A stretch of 64,000 nt of DNA from Ancylostoma caninum (Eukaryota > Nematoda > Chromadorea > Rhabditida > Ancylostomatidae), in the NCBI GenBank assembly GCA_037903475.1, contig JBAJFG010000469.1, forward strand, positions 124,001 through 188,000, in the 5' to 3' direction. The translations under genes were made by a program, and so were the position numbers. Each line of letters begins with the position of its first letter. Position 1 is the stretch's first letter. A model generated the notes under the pieces. It had not been told where the DNA came from, did not search any database, and saw only the letters and a list, made by a program, of their open reading frames with translations. Below, piece after piece: positions 24,659 through 34,803 of the stretch.

Positions 24659-25191
24659 CGTTCATTTCGGATGAAATGAGCAATGCGGTACGAAGAAGTC
24701 TCCGCAAGGCGGGTCTTCAAGAAGTGGCGAGGGTTGTAGATATACAAACCCCAAACGGAAACTAGTTTGCAACCGTGCGTACAACCGCCTTTGCACAACA
24801 CCCGCATGCTATTTGTCTAAATGGTAGGACTTATGATTGTATGATGTCAGGAGCAATTTATCACCTGTCAAGCTTGCGGGGAAGAATACGTAAGAGAAAC
24901 CGGCGGACCTCTCTGTATTCGAATAAAAGAACATCTTGATGGGGTAAACAAATCAAGGCCCAAGGCCTTCCACCCCACTGCGAGCACATCGCATATTGCG
25001 CCATGATAACTCTGTCATTTAGATTAGAGTCACGGTCTTGTCGCTGGAACCAGAGATTATAGCGCGAAAAACATAAGAAGCCTGCTGGATTGCCACCAAA
25101 AGTTCTAGAATAAACCGAAAAGATGAGTGCATTACTATCACTAACGATCTGGCCTCGTATCACAATCTTTGCGGATTCTGTTCAATTATAG
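24659..25191 (+). pseudogene. truncated Penelope-like element, GIY-YIG end
   Basis: Several frames together read as the C-terminal part of a Penelope-like reverse transcriptase/GIY-YIG polyprotein: FISDEMSNAVRRSLRKAG near 24663, then a cysteine-containing ACGEEYVRETG block and RIKEHLDG, and finally ITNDLASYHNLCGF before a TAG at 25191. Stops and frameshifts interrupt it, so it is dead. The 5' part, including the reverse transcriptase core, is absent. The truncation point coincides with the end of the PTPMT1 exon copy. Confidence 0.75.
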
Positions 25192-26163
25192 CAGATTGTT
25201 GAGGCACATTATAAAAAGCAATGGGAGTGCGGTCCCCGGTATTAGCGGTCTGTCCGTCTACCACCTCAACGGCAGTGAAGACGAGCACAGGCCAGGCTGT
25301 GTGTTTTTCATTTGTTTTTTGCCGAAAAAGACCAGAAGTTCTAAGAGAGGGGAATTATGAAATTGCCAGAAAGATGGCGAAAGACAATCGAACAAAACGG
25401 AAAATATATCATTGACTAATGTTTTTTCATTGTGAGAAAATAAACTTTTTTCTGAAACCCCTAAAAATCCCAATTACTTTCCGAACAACCCAATATTTTC
25501 GGGTCTCCGAAGGGAAATTTCCCATCCAACTCACTCAAGCAGGAGCAAATATTGGGGCGCGATAATGGAGATGAGAAATGAATGCTCGGAGCTCTATCAC
25601 GTGAAGGTAATGAAATTTCGGTAAAAGGCAAATTCTCTTCGTGGGAGTTGAAGTGAAAACCTAGCAATTTGAACAGATGGTGAAAATGGAGCAAATCCGT
25701 TTGGGAAACCTCTGAGAAGCAATTTGCATATATCACAAAAACTTTTCCGCTATGAGTTTTAGATGAGGAAATTCCCCATTTGAATACAGAATCTGGCTCC
25801 ACTAAGTTCGCTCGTTTTCCCGTAATTTAGATGGGAAATCGATGGGAAATTCGGCAAATTTCCCATCCATTTCCCATCCAGCTCCCAAAAATGTATGAAG
25901 ATATAGAAAATTGAAACTCCGGTAAAATATAGAGCTGATCGTCCTCTATGCACATGCTGAGAAGCATCTGTTGATTTGATGTCAGAGAATTTCAGTACGA
26001 GGTCTAAGTCACCCTAGTTTTCCACAAAATGGCGGGCCCTGCAGTCAAATTCTCGCATGTGTAATCGGTCGGTTCCGCTTCCCTCACTTCATTTTCAAAT
26101 CTTTCCATCCTCTCTACTCCCCACTAAATTCTGAAGCTGTTCCGATCCGTGCAAAAATTTCTT
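25192..26163. other. intergenic, possible mariner terminus
   Basis: No gene recognised. Read on the minus strand, 25460-25500 contains TTGGGTTGTTCGGAAAGTAA, which resembles terminal repeats of another mariner subgroup; no partner was found. TTTCCCATCCA-type blocks recur around 25520 and 25855-25885. Confidence 0.4.
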
Positions 26164-26234
26164 GGGAGCGCCGGGAATCGAACCCGCGGCCGCGCAAATC
26201 CCAACGCTGAAACCGATCTCTCGCATGCGCTGCC
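26164..26234 (-). tRNA. tRNA-like sequence or tRNA pseudogene
   Basis: Read on the minus strand, this 71-nt segment has tRNA length, a seven-pair acceptor stem with one mismatch (GGCAGCG with CGCTCCC) and a T-arm with four of five pairs around TTCGATT. It also contains the exact Pol III B box GGTTCGATTCC. The D and anticodon arms do not fold canonically and the A box is poor, so it is a pseudo-tRNA or the head of a tRNA-derived element and not a proven tRNA gene. Its 5' end abuts the LTR at 26235, and its first five bases are the element's target duplication. Confidence 0.4.
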
Positions 26235-26500
26235 TGTTGTGGGCGCTGAGACTCTTGGACTTTTCTTGTCCGTATGTGCGATAAACGCGGTGGTTCAGTG
26301 GATATTTATTATGTACTGTACAATAGAGAGTGAGTGCAAAGAGTAAAGTGATTAACGAGCGCCTCGTGCGGCTTACAACATCATACTGACTAGGGACTAT
26401 CATCTCAAGCATAAGACGGGTCAGTCCTGCCCACTCCACATGAGGTACAGTAAGGGCCGTGAACATGAATGCTACACGGATCATCGATCTGTCGATGATA
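26235..26500 (-). repeat. 3' LTR of BEL/Pao element
   Basis: The 266-bp copy lies at the element's 3' end on the minus strand. Flank CTGCC precedes it. The Gag-protease frame runs through about 95 bp of this LTR before its stop. Confidence 0.93.
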
Positions 26501-28597
26501 CTCCGGCGGGCGACAAGAATTATCACTATTAATGTCACTGATCTTAGCTTTCTTCCCTGTCGTCCTGCTGCGGCGAGGATCGACTTCTTGAAGTGGGCGG
26601 CGGCGAACAGTTCGAGGACGTGAAGGGCGACGACGGGTGGCAGGAGTTGAAGGCGAACGGCGGCTGGACGGCGTGGGAGGCGGCTTGACGTGGAGTACAG
26701 GACGGCGGCGGCTGGAGTTGAAGGCAGACGGTTGGAGTTGTGAAGATTGTAGCCTTTTCATGACTACAGAGTGATTTTTTACGACATGCGTCGCATCTTC
26801 CTTCAATGGAAATGTGGTAGGTGTGAAACTGTGGGCGTGGCAAACTCCATTTTTGTACGTATCGGAGTAGTTCGAGAGCTTTTTGCATCTCTTGCGCTCC
26901 TTTGCCCTTGTTTCTAGTACATTGAGTCCAGAGCCCTTTTGGGGCGCACGGACCTCGGTGTTTTCCCACACAGCTGTCAGATTATAACTGACAGATTCAA
27001 CGTGATTTACTTCGGTCAACCCACCACCGTAAATTGTGGGACCGAAAACCGTTCTGGCAATGTGTAATCCAGATGGGGTTTTAGTTACATGGCCGGTAAC
27101 TAGGTCATGATAATAGTCAAGACCCACTAAAACGCGTGGAATTTGCCGTTCTCCACGTATTTTCGTATTTGCCAAATAAATATCGTTGGCTTTCAAAAAC
27201 TCGGCGTCAGCTTGACCAAGTTTCACGGATGGAAATCCACTTGTAATGATTGGCCGAGTTTCTACGGTCATGTCGATGTCTTGTCCAAATGCCGTCCCGA
27301 CTTTGAGAGTAATGATGTTGCTTTTGCACGTTTCCATGTGTCCACCGCTCCCAGATAATGTGCACATTTTGGTCCTTTTCTTTGGAAGGCCAAATTGTTC
27401 TACAAGTTTCTCCTCAACTACGGTTTTTTGTGAACCCGAGTCGAAACAGAACAACACTTTATCAAATTGCCGCCGTTTTGCGTTCCATATGCTGCCCTCA
27501 GCTGTCATTAACACAGTTTGTTTGCTTATTGAACTAACGGTGCGACTATGGAGTTTTGTGAAATTATCCATGCACATTTGTGCATTAATTGATGTGTGTT
27601 TTCTGCAATCATATCGGCTTCTATCTGACCTCTGACCGCAGTTTTGACAGACCTTTCTATCTGAGTGGTTGAGGGGCATGTCCCTTGATTGTCGCGTGTC
27701 ATCATAATTACTCTGTGTTTTGTCCTTTTTGAAGCACAGGCTGGTATGGTGCTTCTGTCCACAAAATGGGCAGTCCTGTTTTCGGCAGAACCAACTGTTA
27801 TGGGTCCGTGAGAAACATTTCCAACAGCGATTTTGCTCTTTAAGTGCTTTTCGGCGCATGCTTTGATCGCTGACGGTACGGCATCGTGTTGATGAGTGAT
27901 TGCCCTTGTGGCAAAATATGCATCCCTCACCGTAATTGGGTCTATAGTTAGGGCGCTTCGCTCTTGATTGTTTGACCCTGCCGTTGTTTTTCTGGCCTAA
28001 TCTTGTCTCAATGTATGCATTTGTGGCAATCTCGTTCTTGAGAAGTGCCATTGGGTTGCATCTGTTTTGGCTAGAGTATGATGTCTGTGAAACTGACGCT
28101 AATGACACGCAGTTTCTATTTTGCTCGGTGTTTTCGGCAATATTCTGAACGATTTCTGAATCGTCTTTGGTTGGAGCACATACTTTTTCAGCTCTAGGTT
28201 CTGGGTATTTTAGCCGATTCTCCAAATTTTCTTGAATCTCATTAGATTCATTGAACTTTGCTGTTAAAATAGCGATGAGGTCGTTTGCCTCTGCTATTGA
28301 TGTGTGCAGCTCAGATTCTTCCGTTATCTGGTTAATTTCCGCAAGAATTTCCCTTTTCTCTAAGGTGTCGTCGCAGTTTTTGTACTCATCTAGTACCTCT
28401 CTGTACAATTTTTGGAGGTCCTCTTTTGCCTCATTGATTCGTGGGATGCTACTTTGTAGTAACGCTGTTGTAGGGCAACATTTCGCATAATCTACTCTAT
28501 ATTCTGCACTCTTTGTACTCTCTTTGTAGAAATTTACTACTTTTCTTAGCGATCTGGCGCTAAGAACAATGGGAATTCTGTGGAAATGGAGTGCCAT
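26405..28597 (-). CDS. BEL/Pao Gag-aspartic protease fusion (no RT)
   Basis: One open frame of about 730 codons begins at ATG 28595-28597. That start is supported because its MALHFHRIPIV matches MSLHYHKITI at the start of the second element's Gag; the frame is open a little further upstream without an ATG. The N-terminal ~200 residues are coiled-coil-rich Gag. Three Cys-His knuckles follow (CIFCHKGNHSSTRC, CWKCFSRTHNSWFC, CPFCGQKHHTSLC). Then comes a retropepsin-like domain with the catalytic FDSGS (about residue 385 from this ATG) and the downstream RVLVGLDYYHDLV block. After IARTVFGPTIYGGGL, where reverse transcriptase should start, the frame jumps to a basic Ser/Arg/Pro-rich tail typical of the far 3' end and continues into the LTR. 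This is an in-frame internal deletion of pol. Confidence 0.88.
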   Translation of the reverse strand: MALHFHRIPIVLSARSLRKVVNFYKESTKSAEYRVDYAKCCPTTALLQSSIPRINEAKEDLQKLYREVLDEYKNCDDTLEKREILAEINQITEESELHTSIAEANDLIAILTAKFNESNEIQENLENRLKYPEPRAEKVCAPTKDDSEIVQNIAENTEQNRNCVSLASVSQTSYSSQNRCNPMALLKNEIATNAYIETRLGQKNNGRVKQSRAKRPNYRPNYGEGCIFCHKGNHSSTRCRTVSDQSMRRKALKEQNRCWKCFSRTHNSWFCRKQDCPFCGQKHHTSLCFKKDKTQSNYDDTRQSRDMPLNHSDRKVCQNCGQRSDRSRYDCRKHTSINAQMCMDNFTKLHSRTVSSISKQTVLMTAEGSIWNAKRRQFDKVLFCFDSGSQKTVVEEKLVEQFGLPKKRTKMCTLSGSGGHMETCKSNIITLKVGTAFGQDIDMTVETRPIITSGFPSVKLGQADAEFLKANDIYLANTKIRGERQIPRVLVGLDYYHDLVTGHVTKTPSGLHIARTVFGPTIYGGGLTEVNHVESVSYNLTAVWENTEVRAPQKGSGLNVLETRAKERKRCKKLSNYSDTYKNGVCHAHSFTPTTFPLKEDATHVVKNHSVVMKRLQSSQLQPSAFNSSRRRPVLHVKPPPTPSSRRSPSTPATRRRPSRPRTVRRRPLQEVDPRRSRTTGKKAKISDINSDNSCRPPEYHRQIDDPCSIHVHGPYCTSCGVGRTDPSYA

Positions 28598-28984
28598 GGC
28601 TTTTTTTGGCTCACTCCAGAAAGGTTCCCGTGAGATCTGTCGTTCAGAGACGACTATGTGCGCTGCAATTAGCTCACGCAAGTGCTAACTGTAATGCCAG
28701 TTAGGCTGGGTTGAATCGATAGCGATTCTGGATCCTTGATTGGATCCGTGATTTTAGGGCACTTTGGCTCCTAGGATAGACTTTGCTAACCTCTTACGGC
28801 TTAGGGTGGGCCGTGAAATTGCTCTGATGTGAGCTGATTGCTGCTCTGGTATGAGCTGTTGTTACTCCTGGCCCCAAAGTTGGTACGCTTTGGCACGGGA
28901 GGTTTGGTCGCTCTGGTGTGAGCTAGTCTCCTCTCCAGGCTCCAGAGTTGTTACGCTCTGACGCGGGAGGAATGGCTTTATTTT

Positions 28985-28997
28985 AGCCGATGCACCA
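28985..28997 (-). promoter_or_regulatory. primer-binding site complementary to tRNA-Gly 3' end
   Basis: On the minus strand TGGTGCATCGGC lies three bases inside the 5' LTR. It is complementary to the 3' end of the nematode tRNA-Gly(GCC) acceptor (CCGATGCA plus CCA, from general knowledge). The same motif sits at the primer site of the second BEL-like element at 60343-60355. Confidence 0.8.
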
Positions 28998-29000
28998 AAA

Positions 29001-29266
29001 TGTTGTGGGCGCTGAGACTCTTGGACTTTTCTTGTCCGTATGTGCGATAAACGCGGTGGTTCAGTGGATATTTATTATGTACTGTACAATAGAGAGTGAG
29101 TGCAAAGAGTAAAGTGATTAACGAGCGCCTCGTGCGGCTTACAACATCATACTGACTAGGGACTATCATCTCAAGCATAAGACGGGTCAGTCCTGCCCAC
29201 TCCACATGAGGTACAGTAAGGGCCGTGAACATGAATGCTACACGGATCATCGATCTGTCGATGATA
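29001..29266 (-). repeat. 5' LTR of BEL/Pao element
   Basis: Identical partner of 26235-26500, followed outside by the duplicated CTGCC. The primer site begins three bases inside. Confidence 0.93.
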
Positions 29267-29488
29267 CTGCCAAGCAGTCCTGTTTTGACACGTGATGACG
29301 TGATCGTTAATGCTGGCTGTCTGGTCCGATCGGATAAGAAAAGATGCATATCAACCTCAAGGTTGTTCTACTTCTTTTTAGTTCTAATTTTGTGCTTTCA
29401 ATGTGTTTCTTTTGTGTCTTCTTCCTTGAAAGTGCTCAGTAGATTTTTAGGGACTCAGACACGTTCGTTTCGGGACTCACTAATTACG

Positions 29489-29836
29489 CTACATCTGGCT
29501 CTCCTGCATGCACGGGATAGTGATTTCATCATCTTCGCTGGCGGTCGTGCAGCATAAGGGTGAGGGAGTGTTCCAGCCTTCAGGCAGTGTAGCATACGGA
29601 GCAGGAAAATCCCCCTTCCACTGTTGCAGCGGTCCAGGCACTTCCAGTGCAGCGATGAGCGGGTTCTTTGGGAACGCTGCAGCGTCTCGGATACAAGGTG
29701 GTGGCCGCACCCACGCAGTCGGCCCATTCGGGGGATGCAACTGCCGTATCCCCCCGCTGAGGTCCCGAAGCGATTGTGCAGTTACGATGTCCGTTATTTC
29801 CGAGAAAGGTTGCGCGTCAACACACAGAGTAAACGC
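29489..29836 (-). CDS. possible terminal exon crossing the palindrome edge (unrecognised)
   Basis: A 115-codon open frame on the minus strand starts directly after a splice-acceptor-like TTGGTTGGCAG and ends in TGA. It reads AFTLCVDAQPFSEITDIV at the start and ends ITIPCMQESQM. Its composition is Pro/Trp/Cys-rich and protein-like. Residues 1-12 lie inside the left palindrome arm and the rest outside. In the right arm the same start runs instead into minisatellite DNA. I do not recognise the family, and no upstream exon was located. Confidence 0.3.
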   Translation of the reverse strand, partial: AFTLCVDAQPFSEITDIVTAQSLRDLSGGIRQLHPPNGPTAWVRPPPCIRDAAAFPKNPLIAALEVPGPLQQWKGDFPAPYATLPEGWNTPSPLCCTTASEDDEITIPCMQESQM

Positions 29837-30039
29837 CTGCCAACCAATACTTACCTTGATACCTTACCTTTATGGTCCTTTTCAGCTGGCGATCTTCTCA
29901 GCGGGGACCACAACTTCTCCAATCAACCAATAGTTGATCAAAGTCAACAAACAGTTAGTCCAAATTTTTGCATAACTCCCAATCCTTTGCCATTCGAGAT
30001 TTACAAAGGTATGGGCGCTCTCATAGAAAACAGGTGTGC

Positions 30040-30950
30040 TGTGGCCCATTATTAGCGAAAACGCTAGGATACGGCCCCGCCGATGGAGAGCGAGTCCAAC
30101 TCGGCCAAATCATGAGGAAAAGCACCAGAATAAGGGTTGATCGACGGCTGATGGGCCCATTGTGGCTTAATATTGTGGAGCACACCAGCGCACATGTCCG
30201 CCATTATAGGATTGATTCATTCTGGCTCAATAACTTGGAGAACGCCAGTACATGGGTCCACCGATGGAGTATGGGTCAGGTGTGGCACATGCGTGCGAAA
30301 AACACCGGAATGCTGGTCCACCAATGGAGGAAGGGTCTGCCGTGACCAATGGTCTACAGAACGCCAGGATACGGGTTCCCTTTGGTCCGACAGTGTGGAA
30401 AATGATGGGATGCGGGTCCGCCCATGGAGGAGGGTTCCGGCTCAGCCTAACTGTGAGGAAGAAGCCAGAATACTGGTCCACTAATGGAGGAGATACCCTC
30501 CGTGGCCCAATGGTGTGGAGAACGCCAGTATACGGGTCCGCCAGTACAGGATGGGTGCACTGTTGCTCAATAACATGGAGAACGCCAGGATAGGGATCCA
30601 CTAATGGAGAAAGGGTTCCCCGTGGCCTGATGGTGTGTGAAACGCCAGGATACGGGTTCACCGATGGAGTAAGGGCCCGCCGTGGCCCAGCACTAAGGAA
30701 AATGCCAGGATACGAGTCCGCAAATGTGAGATGTCCGCTGTGACTCAGTAGATTTGGAGAATACTAGGATTTGGTTCAGCCAACGATGAACGAATTAGCT
30801 GTTGCCCAACAGTGAGGAAGGCGACAGGCTGCGGGTCCACGGATGGAAGAAAGGCCCGCCGTGGCCCAATAGTGTGGAGAACGGTAGGATACAGGTCCGC
30901 TGATGGAAAGCGCGTCTGCGTTGGCCCATGGTGAAGAAAACGCACAAACA
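30040..30950 (+). repeat. 60-bp minisatellite array, left arm
   Basis: About 15 diverged copies of a ~60-bp unit with hallmarks GAGAACGCCAGGATACGGGT, CCGATGGAG and CCGTGGCCCAATAGTG. Because 60 is a multiple of three, all six frames show long spurious repetitive open frames, which should not be annotated as proteins. Confidence 0.9.
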
Positions 30951-31568
30951 CACCCTACGATGTAGAACCGACTTCTCATGCAAATACCCATCGCATAGGA
31001 AGAGTTTCATACCTTAGCCCATTAGTTTTTGGTTCCTTGTCAATTTCTAAGGATTTGGCAAGTGCGAAGCTTTTGTACATGCCCCAAGTGACTGCTCCAC
31101 CCCACTTTCTAGCGTCCCGAAGGGGCGCTAGTCTACAGGAAATCGAATTTGGGATCTGTCGGAAGATTTACCATATCTCTACCGTTCTTTGGCTAAGAAG
31201 CCCCAGTTAGATAATAAACAAGGATAATAATCCGTGTAAGTCACATCTGTACCCAGTTTCTGGCGGACGAGATTCCGCTCATTGTGAGGCACACACAGCC
31301 TCCTTGCTAATGGCTAATGACCAATAAGGGCCTTGTAGCAGTTGGCAGTCACAATTAAAGGCCGTCTCCCGATGATGTGTAAAATTTTGAAATGTTCACA
31401 GGAGGAAGTTCTATGAATATCTTTCTGCTCAGAAATCGATTGTTTCCCAGGGCTCGATGGAAAGGCAAAATTAGCTTTATTTCAACAAATAACGTTATAT
31501 GCCTTATTCACTGTCGAGTATCTTCACTTCATCTTGGGATGTTGTCTTGAGGTTGTGCCCATGGCCAC

Positions 31569-31862
31569 CTACCCGCCTGACGCCCCTGCCCTAAATTTGG
31601 GACCCTTATGTTTGAATTGGGAGAAGCGCCTTGCTTTCGTTGTCACAGAAAACACCTCACTCGAGTATTTGAAGTCGTCATAAATGAAACCGTCAATTCC
31701 TCTGGCGTGCCGAGGGATCCTTTCTGATCCGAGGTTTTTGTAATCTGCAATACACAAATGGATGAATTACATCTTACTAGTCTTTATTAGGGAAAACGTA
31801 CCGTAGCTAGCTACCGTAGTCACGTACGCCACCAGCAGCAAAACGAAAAGGAGGATCTTCAT
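31569..31862 (-). CDS. small secreted peptide, left-arm copy
   Basis: Two exons (31802-31862 and 31569-31744) joined across a 57-bp GT-AG intron encode 78 residues. The first ~19 (MKILLFVLLLVAYVTTVAS) are a clear signal peptide. The mature part is basic and ends FKHKGPKFRAGASGG. It differs from the right-arm copy at two residues: SVTT for SVTM and RRFS for RRSS. No cysteines occur, so it is not a disulfide toxin fold. A dibasic ARR site could allow processing as in a peptide precursor. I do not recognise the family. Confidence 0.65.
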
Positions 31863-32368
31863 TTCGATTTGGTAACTCTGGAGAAGTGAAAATCAGGCCT
31901 ATTGTTCATGGATGCATCTGTCGCAGCATCAGTATCGCAGAACTCATTTAAGAGAGAAAATGATTTCAGGCTAGACTGCCTAGACTGCTACCAAGAGGTC
32001 TCGTAAACCAAAAGAACAATTTCCAAAATACATGAGCAATGAAGAGAGACGCTGTTTGGTAGTACACTAAATGCTGATGAACTACAATGTGAGCTGCACT
32101 TTTATAGCATTGCGACTCTCATCCATTCATATGTGGCACCTTTGGAATGGCGACTCTAATGAGATGATTATTTCTGAATATCCGCACAATCCTATACTTT
32201 TCCCTCTAAATCCATCATAATTGAAGGACCACGTCCGTTTGCCCCATTCATACCATTCATCCACAACCATTTCTTCTGAACAGTGGACTTGAGCGGCTTG
32301 TGTCTTGTTAAAACGAAATGGCTTACCTGTGAAATCGCAATGCAATAGCCACCTTCGTTGCTTATTCC

Positions 32369-34020
32369 TGTGCAGCTGTTATTACAGCAGCACCATAAGG
32401 GCAACTTATACTAGCTGCGTGTGTCACTCGCGCATCAGTCGCACGCATCTATTGGTAGGGGATTTTCCATGAAGACCGGCTAAGGCATGTACATCCTCAA
32501 TGAAAAGAACGCGGGGCCGCCGCGAGGCCGTAAACGCGTGCGTCTGAGCTGCGACTGCGATGTGACTGGGCTCTATTCTTCATCATATGGACGCACGAGT
32601 CAGTCGCGCGCATCCAGTATAAATAGCCCCCTATAGTCGGGCAAAACAACTAATTCATGAAGATTGTTCGGAAATTATTTTATTAACGTGTATGTTGCGA
32701 GTCGTAGCAATGGATAGCTTATAAAATCTTTTCAACGAACTTGAATATGGACTCTGCATCGATCAGATTTCGAGAATAGATATGGGCTGAGTTTCCTACA
32801 GGGGTATTTAGGATTAAATTGTTTTCGATGTTTAGCATCTGAATCATATGGTAATATTCAATTTGACGGGATTATGGAAAACCGTCTACAATCTCTCAGA
32901 ACTGGCTGTAATGCGATTTTCCACTGTGTCCAAAAAATATCAAATAATATGCATTGTTATTATCCATATGCGATTGTCCCGACACTCCACAGAAAGTTCC
33001 TTGTTGCATCCCTTTCACGTGACCTATGTCCGAGAATATTCGAGCATATCATCGAGTGTCGTTGCGTAATGTGCACCACAGCTATGCGGTATATGCAAGG
33101 TTGTAGCGATCCGAGACGTCTACTTGCAAAAATGGGCGAACATTTCATTTTTCATATGCGTGCACCGCATGTAAGAGTAACAACATATCTCGCCATCTAA
33201 GCAGGCATCAACCGCTTCCTGGCCAGGCTGCTGCTAAACCCCGTAATCTCGTCACGCATTACTCGCTGCGTGATCAGGCACCAACAAGACCCGAACTCGG
33301 ACGATCGTGATTTCATGCGGGTACGTTGTTGACCTGTAAACTGTTCAGGCTTAACCGGGGAACTGAAAATTACGTTGCCAACGGCTGACAGTTTCGCAAG
33401 ACAGTCATTTTCTGTCAACAGAGCTGGCTCAAAGTATCTGATGATGAGCAAGAGACCTCCCACTACCATAAAATTCTCATCTTTTAAGAAACAAGTAGGA
33501 TTCCTAAACTGGAAAGAGTAATTCGAGGTTTCTCTTTCTCAAATCGAACATCGTATGACGAATTTATGCTTTTTCTCTATTATGCTATCTTAATGTGCAA
33601 CGTATGTTGTGCCCTTACATGGACATATCCATGTAACTAAATAAATAGACAAATAAATGAATAAATGAAGACCGTAAACTAACCAGGCACGCCTCCAATC
33701 TTCTAGTTCCTGCTGAGCTGAGGCACACCTCTCCTCCCAAAAGGTGGCCCGGAGGCAGCCATCAACGTTGCCTCGGCCCGGGGGTTCGCTGCCACATAGT
33801 GGTGCTACGAGTAAACAACGCAGATGGACAGCTTTTAAAATTGGAGGTTTTAGGATGGACCAGAAGCACTGTGAATAGCCGAAAACGACGATGTACATGC
33901 CGCCTTAACCGGTCTTAACGGAAAATCCCCTACGAATGGATGCGTGCGACTGATGCGCGACTGGCACACGCAGCTAGTATAAATTGCCCTTATGGTGCTG
34001 CTGTAATAACAGCTGCACAG
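32369..34020. mobile_element. inverted-repeat element inside left arm
   Basis: The two ends are inverted copies for at least 120 bp: CTGTGCAGCTGTTATTACAG, then a CACCATAAGGGCAA block, GCATCAGTCGCACGCATC and TAGGGGATTTTCC appear at both. The interior has frames of 60-108 codons without recognisable transposase. It is a probable non-autonomous foldback transposon. A related GGGCAATTTATACTAG segment recurs at 54764. Confidence 0.65.
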
Positions 34021-34025
34021 AAATA

Positions 34026-34803
34026 CAGGGTGACAACAAAGTCTTTGGCCAAGGACTTTATAGCAATTATTTCTTGCGCTTTGTCAGGAAACCTATGACT
34101 TTGCATCTGCTTTGACAACCCAAATGTTTCGAACACACATGCAAAATTTCATAATCCATAGCTCTATTTGAACCTTGTATCATCTGCAAACGTGAAACGA
34201 GGTAGAGATGGGAATGGCCGCGAGTAGAGCCGGAAATGGTCAATAGACTGCCGCCACCACTTTTTCCCACTAAAGTGCAGTAAACAAAGGGAAAAAGCGA
34301 AACCCGGAGAATTATGCTATTCCTTAGGCTTAAGCATATCTGATAAAAAATAAGGTGGACTTTTGACAAAAGTTTTCCATCACGTTTCAGAAGAAAAAGC
34401 AACAAAAACTTGGTACAGACTCTTCAGTACTTGATTTCACCAAACCATCATATTTGCTTAATAATTATCGTTCTCCCGTAAACGGAGACCTTTGGATCTC
34501 TGAATTGCAGTCGCGAAAGGGCAGAAGTTGAGCTAACTTGCCCTCAAATACCTGCTTCCCTGGTATAGATCTAACGAGAAAACAGGATCATCAATTCTCG
34601 ACCAGCTTGCGGCCCTCGTGCGTTGCAGTAGCCAACGGTTTTGTCGACTCTACGCAAAAGCCAGAAGAGTTATCGAAAATCCAAGAGCGGATTCTTGGAG
34701 CGCATGAGTTCTTCATAGCCCATATAAATTTCCAGACTGCTAGTCTATCTGGGCTCAGTCTTACAATATATTATATTTGGCCAAGGACTTTGTTGTCACC
34801 CTG
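34026..34803. mobile_element. non-autonomous Tc1-like element, left arm
   Basis: A 778-bp unit with terminal inverted repeats starting CAGGGTGACAACAAAGTC is flanked by TA on both sides. The insertion is confirmed by an empty paralogous site: removing the unit and one TA restores the sequence found uninterrupted near 32360 and 37917 (GCACAG-AATAAGCAAC). No transposase is recognised. Confidence 0.85.

Larger units (their letters stand above)
26235..29266 (-). mobile_element. non-autonomous BEL/Pao LTR retrotransposon, recently inserted
   Basis: Two LTRs (26235-26500 and 29001-29266, 266 bp each, identical as far as I can read) flank a 2.5-kb interior. CTGCC is duplicated immediately outside both ends (26230-26234 and 29267-29271). 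A tRNA-Gly primer site lies beside the 5' LTR (right-hand, since the element reads on the minus strand). The single frame covers Gag and aspartic protease. Reverse transcriptase, RNase H and integrase are missing, so mobilisation must have relied on enzymes from another element. Identical LTRs imply a very recent insertion. Confidence 0.92.

Noticed and set aside
30173..30661. Long overlapping open frames in both strands of the minisatellite
   Set aside because: The unit is about 60 bp, a multiple of three, so every frame stays open by periodicity. The peptides are just repeated translations and appear mirrored in the other arm.
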